This document shows positions 1 through 5,442 of a stretch of 5,442 nucleotides of DNA, one piece after another (the first letter of the stretch is position 1; each line of letters starts with the position of its first letter). The notes beneath the pieces were generated by a model that was not told where the DNA came from, searched no databases, and saw only the letters and a program-made list of their open reading frames with translations. The DNA is from Janthinobacterium lividum (GTDB taxonomy: Bacteria > Pseudomonadota > Gammaproteobacteria > Steroidobacterales > Steroidobacteraceae). Location: NCBI GenBank assembly GCA_943327025.2, contig CALPVO020000190.1, positions 1 through 5,442 of the forward strand, read 5' to 3'. The translations under genes were made by a program, and so were the position numbers.

Positions 1-287
1 GACAAAGCCGTATTGCCACCACCGAAGTGCGTGATGACATTCGACAACGAGCCGCCGGGACAAGCGGCGACGAGAATCATGGCGGCTTCGACACTTGGCG
101 GCAGCGACAGTGCCAGCGTGGCCAACCAAGTGGCCAATGGCAAGAGTACAAACTGGGGCACCAGCCCCACCACCACCGCGCGCGGTGCTGCTGCCACGCG
201 CTGGAAGTCGGCAGCGCGTAACTCCAACGCCACCGAAAAAACCATCAAAGCCAGCACCAACCCCAACAGCGCTTGCTGGCCCGACAT
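1..287 (-). CDS. Bile acid:sodium symporter (BASS/SBF) family transporter, N-terminal part, cut by window edge
   Basis: A secondary transporter of the inner membrane; family members import bile acids, pantoate, pyruvate or other organic anions with Na+. My minus-strand translation from the ATG at 287-285 stays open for 95 codons to base 1. It shows a first hydrophobic segment (about residues 6-21), a short linker with D27 and F28, the motif PRAVVVGLVPQF (35-46) leading into a second membrane segment (to about 60), and a third segment ending in ACPGGSLSN (75-83) followed by the T86 and G89-G91 region. The CPGG-x2-SN signature is typical of BASS proteins, which are usually about 290-330 residues, so roughly a third is present. 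The start is supported by GAGG eight bases upstream and by an in-frame TGA two codons before the ATG. It begins three bases after the DUF6702-like gene and is probably co-translated with it. The substrate cannot be told. Confidence 0.85.
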   Translation of the reverse strand, partial: MSGQQALLGLVLALMVFSVALELRAADFQRVAAAPRAVVVGLVPQFVLLPLATWLATLALSLPPSVEAAMILVAACPGGSLSNVITHFGGGNTAL

Positions 288-290
288 GGC

Positions 291-794
291 TCAGGCCTCG
301 AAGGTGCCGCTAGGGAAATAAGGCGTCAAGCGCAGCACTTGCGGCTTCTCACCGAATTCGACGCTCACGTTGTTGATGGTGTCATCGAACACCTGGTGCA
401 GGAAAGTGCTGGCAACGGTGTAAGTGCCACGCAACATCGGTACCAGCATTTCCTGGTAGACGACGATATTGTCGCCCTCCAGCTCGCCGCCTGCGGTGGA
501 CGGCTCCAGCCGCTTGCCATCCGGCCCGGTGAACCGCAACGTACGTTCCAACTCGAACGCCAACCTCGCGCGGCCTTCAGCAGAAACCGGGTCCACGTCG
601 CGGCCCGGCAGCAGCAGCCCCAGCGCCACTACGGCGTCGTGGTAATGCACCTGGTGGGTCCATTCCCAAGTGCCGGCACGCTTATTCAATGCGAGCCGTG
701 TCAAGGTGACGTGCGAGCGGTGCGCCAGCGCCCTGGGTACTGCCGCCAACAGCGGCAGCAGCACACAGCTGCGCAACAGCTCGCGACGCCGCAT
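291..794 (-). CDS. Small exported protein, DUF6702-like, with Tat-like signal peptide
   Basis: A 167-residue protein of unknown function. Residues 1-24 form a signal peptide: MRRRELLRS resembles the twin-arginine motif (RRxFLK), then a hydrophobic stretch LLPLLAAVP and an ALA site, so the mature protein should begin at H25. The remainder looks like a single beta-rich domain: HRSHVTLTRLAL (25-36), QVHYHDAV (48-55), a middle segment with FTGPDGKRL (88-96), and a C-terminal part with TFLHQVFDDTINNVSV (130-145). The HxxHVTLT opening and the late FDD..N.V.V element match my memory of DUF6702, a family common in Bacteroidota; no search was run. There is no membrane segment after the signal, so a periplasmic or surface location is expected. 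The ATG at 794 shares one base with the TGA of the M1 peptidase gene (TGATG), which implies coupling. A GTG one codon earlier (797) is an alternative start. No strong Shine-Dalgarno sequence is seen, consistent with reinitiation. Confidence 0.75.
   Translation of the reverse strand: MRRRELLRSCVLLPLLAAVPRALAHRSHVTLTRLALNKRAGTWEWTHQVHYHDAVVALGLLLPGRDVDPVSAEGRARLAFELERTLRFTGPDGKRLEPSTAGGELEGDNIVVYQEMLVPMLRGTYTVASTFLHQVFDDTINNVSVEFGEKPQVLRLTPYFPSGTFEA
296..299 (-). promoter_or_regulatory. Ribosome binding site of the BASS transporter gene
   Basis: GAGG on the minus strand, eight bases before the ATG at 287. It lies inside the last codons of the DUF6702-like gene, so ribosomes ending that gene pass directly over the next start. 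It supports the chosen start, together with the in-frame TGA immediately upstream. Confidence 0.6.
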
Positions 795-3307
795 CACTTA
801 ACCGGCGTCAGGGGCACGGATTTGTCGTCGGGCTTGGCCTCGTCGCCCTTGCCAGTCTTCAACTCCGTCAGCAGGTCCAGCATCAAGTTGCGGTCCTTGT
901 CCTTGCTCTTGAACAACTCCAATCGGCTCTGCTGGATACGCCGCGGGAAAGCGTTGTTGCTCATATCGGCATCGGCAATGACGTGCTCGGCATCCACTTC
1001 CACCGACGTGAGGCGCTTCGGGCTGATGAACAGCTTGGTGACCCCCAGCGTGTTGTAGCGCCATACTTCCGCCGGCACCATCATCTTTTCCACGGTGCCG
1101 TCGGCCCAGGTGAGAGTCAGCGGCAACGGCGTCGGCAGGCCGCCCACGTTGCGGAAGTCGACGAAGTAGATGTACTCGCCGGCTTTCACTGCGCGATCGA
1201 GTGCTTCCTTTTCCCAGTCCTTCAGGCCTTTGCGGAAGTCCTGATAGTCGTTACGGTCTTTGTTGGTGACCGTGTACTCGTCCTGCTCGTTGTACTGGTC
1301 TTTCAGTTCTGGGTAGCGGTCGATACGCAGTGTGCGGCCTTCGGCGCGGTTGCGCGGCTCGGACACCACCTGCGGGTAGTCGCGGGCAAAGGCCGCGCGG
1401 TTCAGCGGAAACTCGATGTCCGGGTCCTGACTGGACACCTGATATTCACGCACCGCACCCACTTCCACGTCCACGTGGTCCGTGCCGTAGAACCAGCCAC
1501 GCCAGAACCAGTCGAGGTCCACGCCGGAGGCATCTTCCATGGTGCGGAAGAAGTCGGATGGCGTCGGCCGCTTGAACTTCCAGCGGCGGGAGTATTCGCG
1601 GAAAGAGTAATCAAACAGTTCGCGACCCATCACCGCTTCACGCAACACCGACAGCGCAGCCGTCGGCTTCGTGTAGGCGTTCGGGCCAAACTGCACGACG
1701 GACTCCGAGTTCGTCATGATGGGTACTTGGTCGGTCGACTTCATGTAGTCCGTGATGAAGTCGAGAACATTGGTCTTGTTGCCGAAGGTGGGGTACTTCT
1801 CTTCCCACTCCAGTTCAGCGGTGTACTCGAGGAAGGTGTTCAGGCCTTCGTCCATCCAGCTCCACTGGCGTTCGTCGGAATTGACGATCATGGGGAAGTA
1901 GTTATGCCCCACCTCGTGGATGATGACGCCCACCAGACCATACTTCACGTTGCGCGAATACGTGACCTTGCCCGACTTCTCGTCCTTCGTCGGCCGGTAA
2001 CCGTTGAAGGAGATCATCGGGTATTCCATACCGCCACGCTCCCAGGTGTTGACGCTCTGCGCCACCGGGTACGGGTAGGGGAACGAGAGGCGCGAGTAGA
2101 CCTCCATGGTGTGAATGACCGAGTGCGTCGACCAGTGCGACCAGATGGGCTCGGCTTCATTCGGGTAGAAGCTCATCGCCATAACGAACGGACGCTTGGC
2201 ATCATCCTGGCGGTAGCCCATGGCATCCCAGATGAACTTGCGCGAGCTGGCCCAGCCGAAATCGCGGACGTTTTCCGCCTTGAAGCGCCAGGTACGCATA
2301 GCGGTGGTGCCGGCCTTCTCGTTCTCCGCCGCCTCTTGCGGCGTGACGATAAACACGGGCGCCTTCGCGGTTTCCGCCTGCTTCAGGCGCGCCCGCTGCT
2401 GAACCGTGAGCACTTGCTCCGGGTTCTGCAGAACGCCCGTCGAGGACACCACGTGGTCCGCGGGCACGGTCAGTTCCACATCGTAGTCGCCGAACTCCAG
2501 CGTGAACTCGCCACGGCCGAGGAACTGCTTGTGCTGCCAGCCGGTGTAGTCCGTATAAGCCACAAGCCGCGGAAACCACTGCGCCAGCGAATAAAGGTAA
2601 GTGTCATTGGCCTTGAAGTATTCGTAGCCACTACGCGCGCCTACCGGCGCTTCATGAACGATGTTGAAGGCAAAATCGACCGACAACTGCAAAGACTGAC
2701 CCGGCTTCAAGGGCGCGTCGAGGTCTACGCGGAGCATGGTGTCGCTAAGCTGGGTCTGCAGCACCTTGCCACCCGTGGTGGTCACCGGCCCGAGTTCGTA
2801 GCCGTATTCGCGGTCCTGGAAAGCCTGGTGCCGCCGTATGGCGCTGTAGCTGAGGCTGTCACCGGGGCCGGCCTTGTCGCGACGGGTCCCTGCAGTACCG
2901 GCGGTTTCCGAAAGACGCCCGAGAGAACCGTCCTTGAACAGATTCTGGTCCAACTGCAGCCACACATATGACAGCGTATCGGGCGAACGATTGGTGTAGG
3001 TGATGGTTTCGGAAGCGGTGATGCGCTGCGTCTTTTCATCTAGCGTGGCGCGGATACGGTAGTCCGCGCGCTGTTGCCAATAGCCAGCGCCGGGAGCACC
3101 TGAAGCCGCGCGCACGGTGTTCGGCGTCGGCAACAGCGTTTCCAACTGCGCGAACGCTTGGTCCGCGTTGCCCGGGATGCCTTTGCCGTTGTCAGGCGCC
3201 GCCGCAGCACCCGCGGCGACTGCGGCGGTGGACAGCAGACCAGCCAGCCAGAGGCCGGCAAAAGGAAGAACAACGGCGGCACAGCGCCGGGAAAAGCAGA
3301 CAGGCAT
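794..3307 (-). CDS. Secreted M1-family zinc metallopeptidase (gluzincin)
   Basis: An 837-residue zinc peptidase, probably an aminopeptidase acting in the periplasm or outside the cell. A signal peptide covers residues 1 to about 31 (R7-R8, hydrophobic core, AVA site). A beta-rich N-terminal domain follows from about residue 75 (YRIRATLDEKTQRITASETI). The catalytic domain has GGMEYP (425-430), the counterpart of the GxMEN substrate-binding motif; HEVGH (464-468) and E487 in WMDEGLN, giving HExxH-18-E zinc ligands; and Y545 in AYTKP, 81 residues after the first zinc histidine, in the place of the transition-state tyrosine. After about residue 620 comes a beta-sandwich-like region and a charged, lysine-rich tail; I see no ERAP1-type helical domain. 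I chose the ATG at 3307 because AGGG lies eight bases upstream and the signal peptide then has a normal n-region. An upstream in-frame TTG at 3337 would give 847 residues. Specificity is not predictable. Confidence 0.9.
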   Translation of the reverse strand: MPVCFSRRCAAVVLPFAGLWLAGLLSTAAVAAGAAAAPDNGKGIPGNADQAFAQLETLLPTPNTVRAASGAPGAGYWQQRADYRIRATLDEKTQRITASETITYTNRSPDTLSYVWLQLDQNLFKDGSLGRLSETAGTAGTRRDKAGPGDSLSYSAIRRHQAFQDREYGYELGPVTTTGGKVLQTQLSDTMLRVDLDAPLKPGQSLQLSVDFAFNIVHEAPVGARSGYEYFKANDTYLYSLAQWFPRLVAYTDYTGWQHKQFLGRGEFTLEFGDYDVELTVPADHVVSSTGVLQNPEQVLTVQQRARLKQAETAKAPVFIVTPQEAAENEKAGTTAMRTWRFKAENVRDFGWASSRKFIWDAMGYRQDDAKRPFVMAMSFYPNEAEPIWSHWSTHSVIHTMEVYSRLSFPYPYPVAQSVNTWERGGMEYPMISFNGYRPTKDEKSGKVTYSRNVKYGLVGVIIHEVGHNYFPMIVNSDERQWSWMDEGLNTFLEYTAELEWEEKYPTFGNKTNVLDFITDYMKSTDQVPIMTNSESVVQFGPNAYTKPTAALSVLREAVMGRELFDYSFREYSRRWKFKRPTPSDFFRTMEDASGVDLDWFWRGWFYGTDHVDVEVGAVREYQVSSQDPDIEFPLNRAAFARDYPQVVSEPRNRAEGRTLRIDRYPELKDQYNEQDEYTVTNKDRNDYQDFRKGLKDWEKEALDRAVKAGEYIYFVDFRNVGGLPTPLPLTLTWADGTVEKMMVPAEVWRYNTLGVTKLFISPKRLTSVEVDAEHVIADADMSNNAFPRRIQQSRLELFKSKDKDRNLMLDLLTELKTGKGDEAKPDDKSVPLTPVK

Positions 3308-3315
3308 GTCGGAAA

Positions 3316-3319
3316 CCCT
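3316..3319 (-). promoter_or_regulatory. Ribosome binding site deciding the M1 peptidase start
   Basis: AGGG on the minus strand, eight bases before the ATG at 3307. It favours this ATG over the in-frame TTG at 3337, for which I see no comparable site. The AGGG is one arm of the perfect 10-base palindrome CCCTGCAGGG (3316-3325), which could form only a very short stem, so occlusion of the site is unlikely to be strong. Confidence 0.55.
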
Positions 3320-3353
3320 GCAGGGGGAAAGTGACAAGCGTACCCAAAGCCGC

Positions 3354-3389
3354 GTCTGCTGGCTAACCCCCAGACCGTCTAAATTTTTT
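3354..3389 (+). other. Small inverted repeat followed by a T tract, between lldP and the M1 peptidase gene
   Basis: On the plus strand, GTCTG (3354-3358) can pair with CAGAC (3371-3375) around a 12-base loop, and a run of six T lies at 3384-3389, eight bases after the stem. The layout is terminator-like only for plus-strand transcription, where no gene is seen. On the transcribed minus strand it reads as an A-rich tract (AAAAAATTT) followed by a weak hairpin with no U run, so it probably does not stop lldP transcription. The A/T-rich tract stands out in this G+C-rich DNA and could be part of a promoter for the peptidase operon, but I cannot identify -35 and -10 boxes. Confidence 0.25.
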
Positions 3390-3391
3390 CC

Positions 3392-5083
3392 TCAGGGCAC
3401 CACCATCTTGGTGAACGGCGGCACATAGGCCTGCAGGGTGACCAGCAGCCCCACCAACGATGCCAGCGCGATGGAGTGGAAAAACACATAGCGCAGCACT
3501 TCGCCCTCTTTCCCGTGGTAACCCGTCGCGGAGGCGGCCACCACGATGGACTGCGCGTCAATCATCTTGCCCATGACGCCGCCCGAACTATTGGCGGCGC
3601 CCATGAGCGTGGGCGACAGGCCAAGCTGCCCGGCCGCCACTTTCTGCAGGCCGCCGAACAGCACGTTCGAAGAGGTATCGGAACCGGTGAGCGCCACGCC
3701 CAGCCAGCCCAGCAGCGTGCCGAAGAACGGGTAGAACACGCCCGTATGGGCGAAAGCCAAACCCAGCGTGGTGTCCAGCCCCGAATAGCGCGTCAGCGTG
3801 CCCAGCGCCAACATCAGGGCGATAGTGAGCAAAGGCAACCGCACGCGCCACAGCGTGGCGCCATAGGCGCGCACCAGCCCTCCCCAGCTGAAGCCGAGCA
3901 CACGCCCACCCACCAGCGCGGCCAACAAAATGCCGGTGCCACTGGCAGAGAGCAGATTCAAGGTGAATACCGCCGCTTCGGGCGTGGCATCCGACACGAC
4001 CGGCGGCATACGCACCACCAACTCGTGCAAACCCGGCAGGGCGAACTTCGGTGCGAACCAGCCGTTCAGCCAAGTCTTCGTTACGGGAAGGCCCCAGCAG
4101 AACACGAACACCGTGAGGATGCCCCAAGGGGCCCAGGCGCGAACCACCTCGCTGCGCGCCAACGGTGCGGCGGCCGGCGCAGTTTCAGGCGCAGGTCCCG
4201 CGCTTGGCGCGGCCGCAGAAGCGTTCCTTTCTACCCCAGCGACACGTTGCCCTTGCGGCGTCCAATGGTCTGGCGGCTGCCACCAACGCAGAAAGAGTGT
4301 GAGGCAGCCCATACTGCAGACCGCAGCGATGACATCTACCAACTCCGGCCCGATGAAGTTCGACACCAAAAACTGGGGCACTGCGAAGGCAACGCCCGTG
4401 ACCAGGGTCGCAGGCCAAACGGCGCGCATGCCCCGCCACCCGCAGAACGCCACCAGCAGCCAGAACGGCACCAGTACCGAGAAGAACGGCAACTGCCGGC
4501 CCACCATGGCGGACAAAGCCATGGCGTCATAGCCGTGGGTTTTGGCCATCGTCAGAATGGGCGTTCCCAGCGCACCGAAAGCCACCGGTGCCGTGTTGGC
4601 GATGAGTGACAACCCTGAGGCCGCCAGCGGCGTAAAGCCCAGTCCAATGAGTAGCGCAGCAGTCACTGCCACCGGCGTACCGAAACCAGCGGCACCCTCG
4701 AAGAAGGCACCGAAGGCAAACGCAATGAGCAACAACTGCAGACGACCATCCGCCGTGATGCCAGCGATGGAACGCTGCAATACACCGAAGCTGCCATCTC
4801 GCTCCGTCAGTTGGTGCAGAAAGAGAATGTTCAGGACAATCCAGCCAATGGGCAGTAGGCCAGTCATGGCGCCCAGCGTAGCGGCCGAAGCGGCCATTCC
4901 TGCGGGCATGCCGTAGACACCAACAGCAACCATTGCCGCGGCCGCAAGGCCGGCTGCCGCGGCCCAAGGCGCTTGCCAGCGCAACCAAGCCAAGCCACCC
5001 AGCATGACCACGACCGGCAAGGCTGCCAGCAAGGTGGAAAGCCAGGCGTTACCGAGCGGGTCGTAAACCTGTTGCCAACCCAT
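3392..5083 (-). CDS. lldP: L-lactate/glycolate permease (LctP family)
   Basis: A 563-residue inner-membrane permease that imports L-lactate, D-lactate or glycolate with protons (LctP family; E. coli LldP has 551 residues). About 12-14 hydrophobic segments run through the protein. Family signatures are FGAFFEGAAGFGTPVAV (124-140), IANTAPVAFGALGTPI (161-176), ALTGSDTSSNVLFGGLQ (464-480) and ANSSGGVMGKMIDAQSI (497-513). Residues about 282-312 are an Ala/Pro-rich low-complexity loop between the two halves, which probably accounts for the slight extra length. The ATG start has AGGGG six bases upstream. No lactate dehydrogenase (lldD, lldEFG) or regulator (lldR) gene lies beside it, so lactate rather than glycolate cannot be fixed from context; glcA is the alternative name. 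It is 66 bases after an SSS symporter gene and 84 bases before the M1 peptidase, all on one strand. Confidence 0.93.
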   Translation of the reverse strand: MGWQQVYDPLGNAWLSTLLAALPVVVMLGGLAWLRWQAPWAAAAGLAAAAMVAVGVYGMPAGMAASAATLGAMTGLLPIGWIVLNILFLHQLTERDGSFGVLQRSIAGITADGRLQLLLIAFAFGAFFEGAAGFGTPVAVTAALLIGLGFTPLAASGLSLIANTAPVAFGALGTPILTMAKTHGYDAMALSAMVGRQLPFFSVLVPFWLLVAFCGWRGMRAVWPATLVTGVAFAVPQFLVSNFIGPELVDVIAAVCSMGCLTLFLRWWQPPDHWTPQGQRVAGVERNASAAAPSAGPAPETAPAAAPLARSEVVRAWAPWGILTVFVFCWGLPVTKTWLNGWFAPKFALPGLHELVVRMPPVVSDATPEAAVFTLNLLSASGTGILLAALVGGRVLGFSWGGLVRAYGATLWRVRLPLLTIALMLALGTLTRYSGLDTTLGLAFAHTGVFYPFFGTLLGWLGVALTGSDTSSNVLFGGLQKVAAGQLGLSPTLMGAANSSGGVMGKMIDAQSIVVAASATGYHGKEGEVLRYVFFHSIALASLVGLLVTLQAYVPPFTKMVVP

Positions 5084-5089
5084 GGCCTT

Positions 5090-5094
5090 CCCCT
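5090..5094 (-). promoter_or_regulatory. Ribosome binding site of lldP
   Basis: AGGGG within AAGGGGAAGG on the minus strand, six bases before the ATG at 5083. A second purine run (AAGG) is nearer the start but too close for normal spacing. It confirms the ATG as the lldP start. Confidence 0.65.
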
Positions 5095-5096
5095 TG

Positions 5097-5144
5097 CTTG
5101 TGGTGGCGCTTGTGGTGGCGCGTGTGGCCGCGCTTGTGTGGAAT
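5097..5144. repeat. Degenerate 12-bp tandem repeat between the SSS gene and lldP
   Basis: On the plus strand, CTTGTGGTGGCG occurs twice exactly (5097-5108 and 5109-5120), followed by two diverged units, CGTGTGGCCGCG (5121-5132) and CTTGTGTGGAAT (5133-5144). The array fills most of the 66-base gap and ends just upstream of the lldP ribosome binding site. It is noncoding as far as I can see. It could be a simple slippage product, or it could affect the lldP leader or the spacing to the upstream gene. Confidence 0.6.
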
Positions 5145-5149
5145 CGAAA

Positions 5150-5442
5150 CTAACAGCCTTGGGCGCGCCGTGCCAAGGGCTTGCGCAGCGCCAGCAACCC
5201 CAGAAACGTGATGGCGCCGTTCAGCAGCAGCAATTCGAACCCGAAGTGGTAACCCCAAAACCACGCTGCAGAGTGGCGATCCAGCACAAACGTGAGCAGT
5301 GGTGCCACGACCGCCACCACGGGGACCCAACGGTCGTGCACCGCATTACGCGTGAACAAACCGTAAGCAAACAAACCCAGCAATGGCCCATAGGTGTAAG
5401 TCGCCAGCGCAAACACCAGCTGAATGACGCTCGCACTGCCAA
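5150..5442 (-). CDS. Sodium:solute symporter (SSS family), C-terminal end, cut by window edge
   Basis: The last 96 residues of a Na+-coupled transporter with the LeuT fold, in the inner membrane. The open frame continues past base 5442, so the gene starts outside the window; the GTG at 5416 is internal, not a start. Visible residues include SVIQLVFALATYTYGPLLGL followed by FAYGLFTR, the usual SSS segment before the C-terminal helices. A loop (NAVHDRW) follows, then a helix VPVVAVVAPLLTFVL, then FWGYHFGFELLLLNGAITF as the final helix, and a short basic tail ending in TAG at 5152-5150. The TYGPLLGLF and GFELL.LNG patterns recall the SSS group common in Bacteroidota and some Proteobacteria, where the substrate is usually unassigned. 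The substrate here is unknown. It may be the first visible gene of an operon that continues into lldP. Confidence 0.85.
   Translation of the reverse strand, partial: GSASVIQLVFALATYTYGPLLGLFAYGLFTRNAVHDRWVPVVAVVAPLLTFVLDRHSAAWFWGYHFGFELLLLNGAITFLGLLALRKPLARRAQGC

Noticed and set aside
273..1058. Plus-strand open frame of 261 codons across the DUF6702-like gene and the peptidase 3' end
   Set aside because: Low-complexity composition, no recognisable motif, and it overlaps two supported minus-strand genes and their junction.
983..2971. Plus-strand open frame of 662 codons opposite the M1 peptidase gene
   Set aside because: It is rich in His, Arg, Val and Leu with no recognisable domain and lies wholly antisense to a gene with intact catalytic motifs. 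Long antisense frames are expected in G+C-rich coding DNA.
3308..3337. Upstream TTG start for the M1 peptidase
   Set aside because: It would add ten residues before a normal signal peptide and lacks a clear ribosome binding site, while the ATG at 3307 has AGGG at good spacing.
3338..3391. Rho-independent terminator after lldP
   Set aside because: On the minus strand the hairpin is weak and is preceded by A residues, not followed by a U run. The T tract is on the wrong side for lldP transcription.
3476..4609. Plus-strand open frame of 377 codons opposite lldP
   Set aside because: Its product is dominated by Arg, Gln, His and Ala with no domain or signal, and it is antisense to an unambiguous permease gene.
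5153..5416. Stand-alone small membrane protein starting at the GTG at 5416
   Set aside because: The frame stays open to the window edge and the residues before the GTG (SVIQL) continue the SSS family pattern, so this is the tail of a larger symporter.

Overview
The window is a compact run of five genes, all on the minus strand, read from high to low coordinates. In order they are: the 3' end of a sodium:solute symporter (SSS family); a complete lactate/glycolate permease (lldP type); a complete secreted M1-family zinc metallopeptidase; a small exported protein resembling DUF6702; and the first 95 codons of a bile acid:sodium symporter (BASS/SBF) family transporter that leaves the window at base 1. 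No RNA gene, insertion sequence, CRISPR array, attachment site or origin was seen.

The DNA is G+C rich (around 60 % by eye), third codon positions are mostly G or C, and the start regions carry ordinary Shine-Dalgarno sequences. The exported proteins have Gram-negative style signal peptides, one of them Tat-like. This fits a high-GC proteobacterium, probably gamma or beta, but there is no taxonomic marker. The SSS tail, the M1 peptidase/DUF6702 pair and the BASS protein are of types I associate most with Bacteroidota and also with xanthomonad/sphingomonad-like Proteobacteria, so assignment stays open.

Layout: 5442-5150 SSS C-terminus; 5149-5084 a 66-base gap with a degenerate 12-bp tandem repeat and the lldP ribosome binding site; 5083-3392 lldP; 3391-3308 an 84-base gap with a small inverted repeat and an A/T-rich tract; 3307-794 M1 peptidase; 794-291 DUF6702-like protein, whose start overlaps the peptidase stop (TGATG); 287-1 BASS transporter, starting three bases after the DUF6702 stop. 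The last three genes are almost certainly one translationally linked unit. lldP and the SSS gene may be co-transcribed with them, because no convincing minus-strand terminator lies in either gap.

Functionally, three genes are secondary transporters for small organic anions or solutes, and one is an exported peptidase with a small exported partner. A reasonable reading is a nutrient scavenging locus: extracytoplasmic peptide cleavage plus uptake of organic acids and other solutes. The tight coupling of the peptidase to the DUF6702-like protein is the most interesting point. The mature form of that small protein is predicted to begin with histidine and has further histidines nearby, so metal binding is worth testing. 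I found nothing that clearly amounts to a new multi-gene defence or mobile system.
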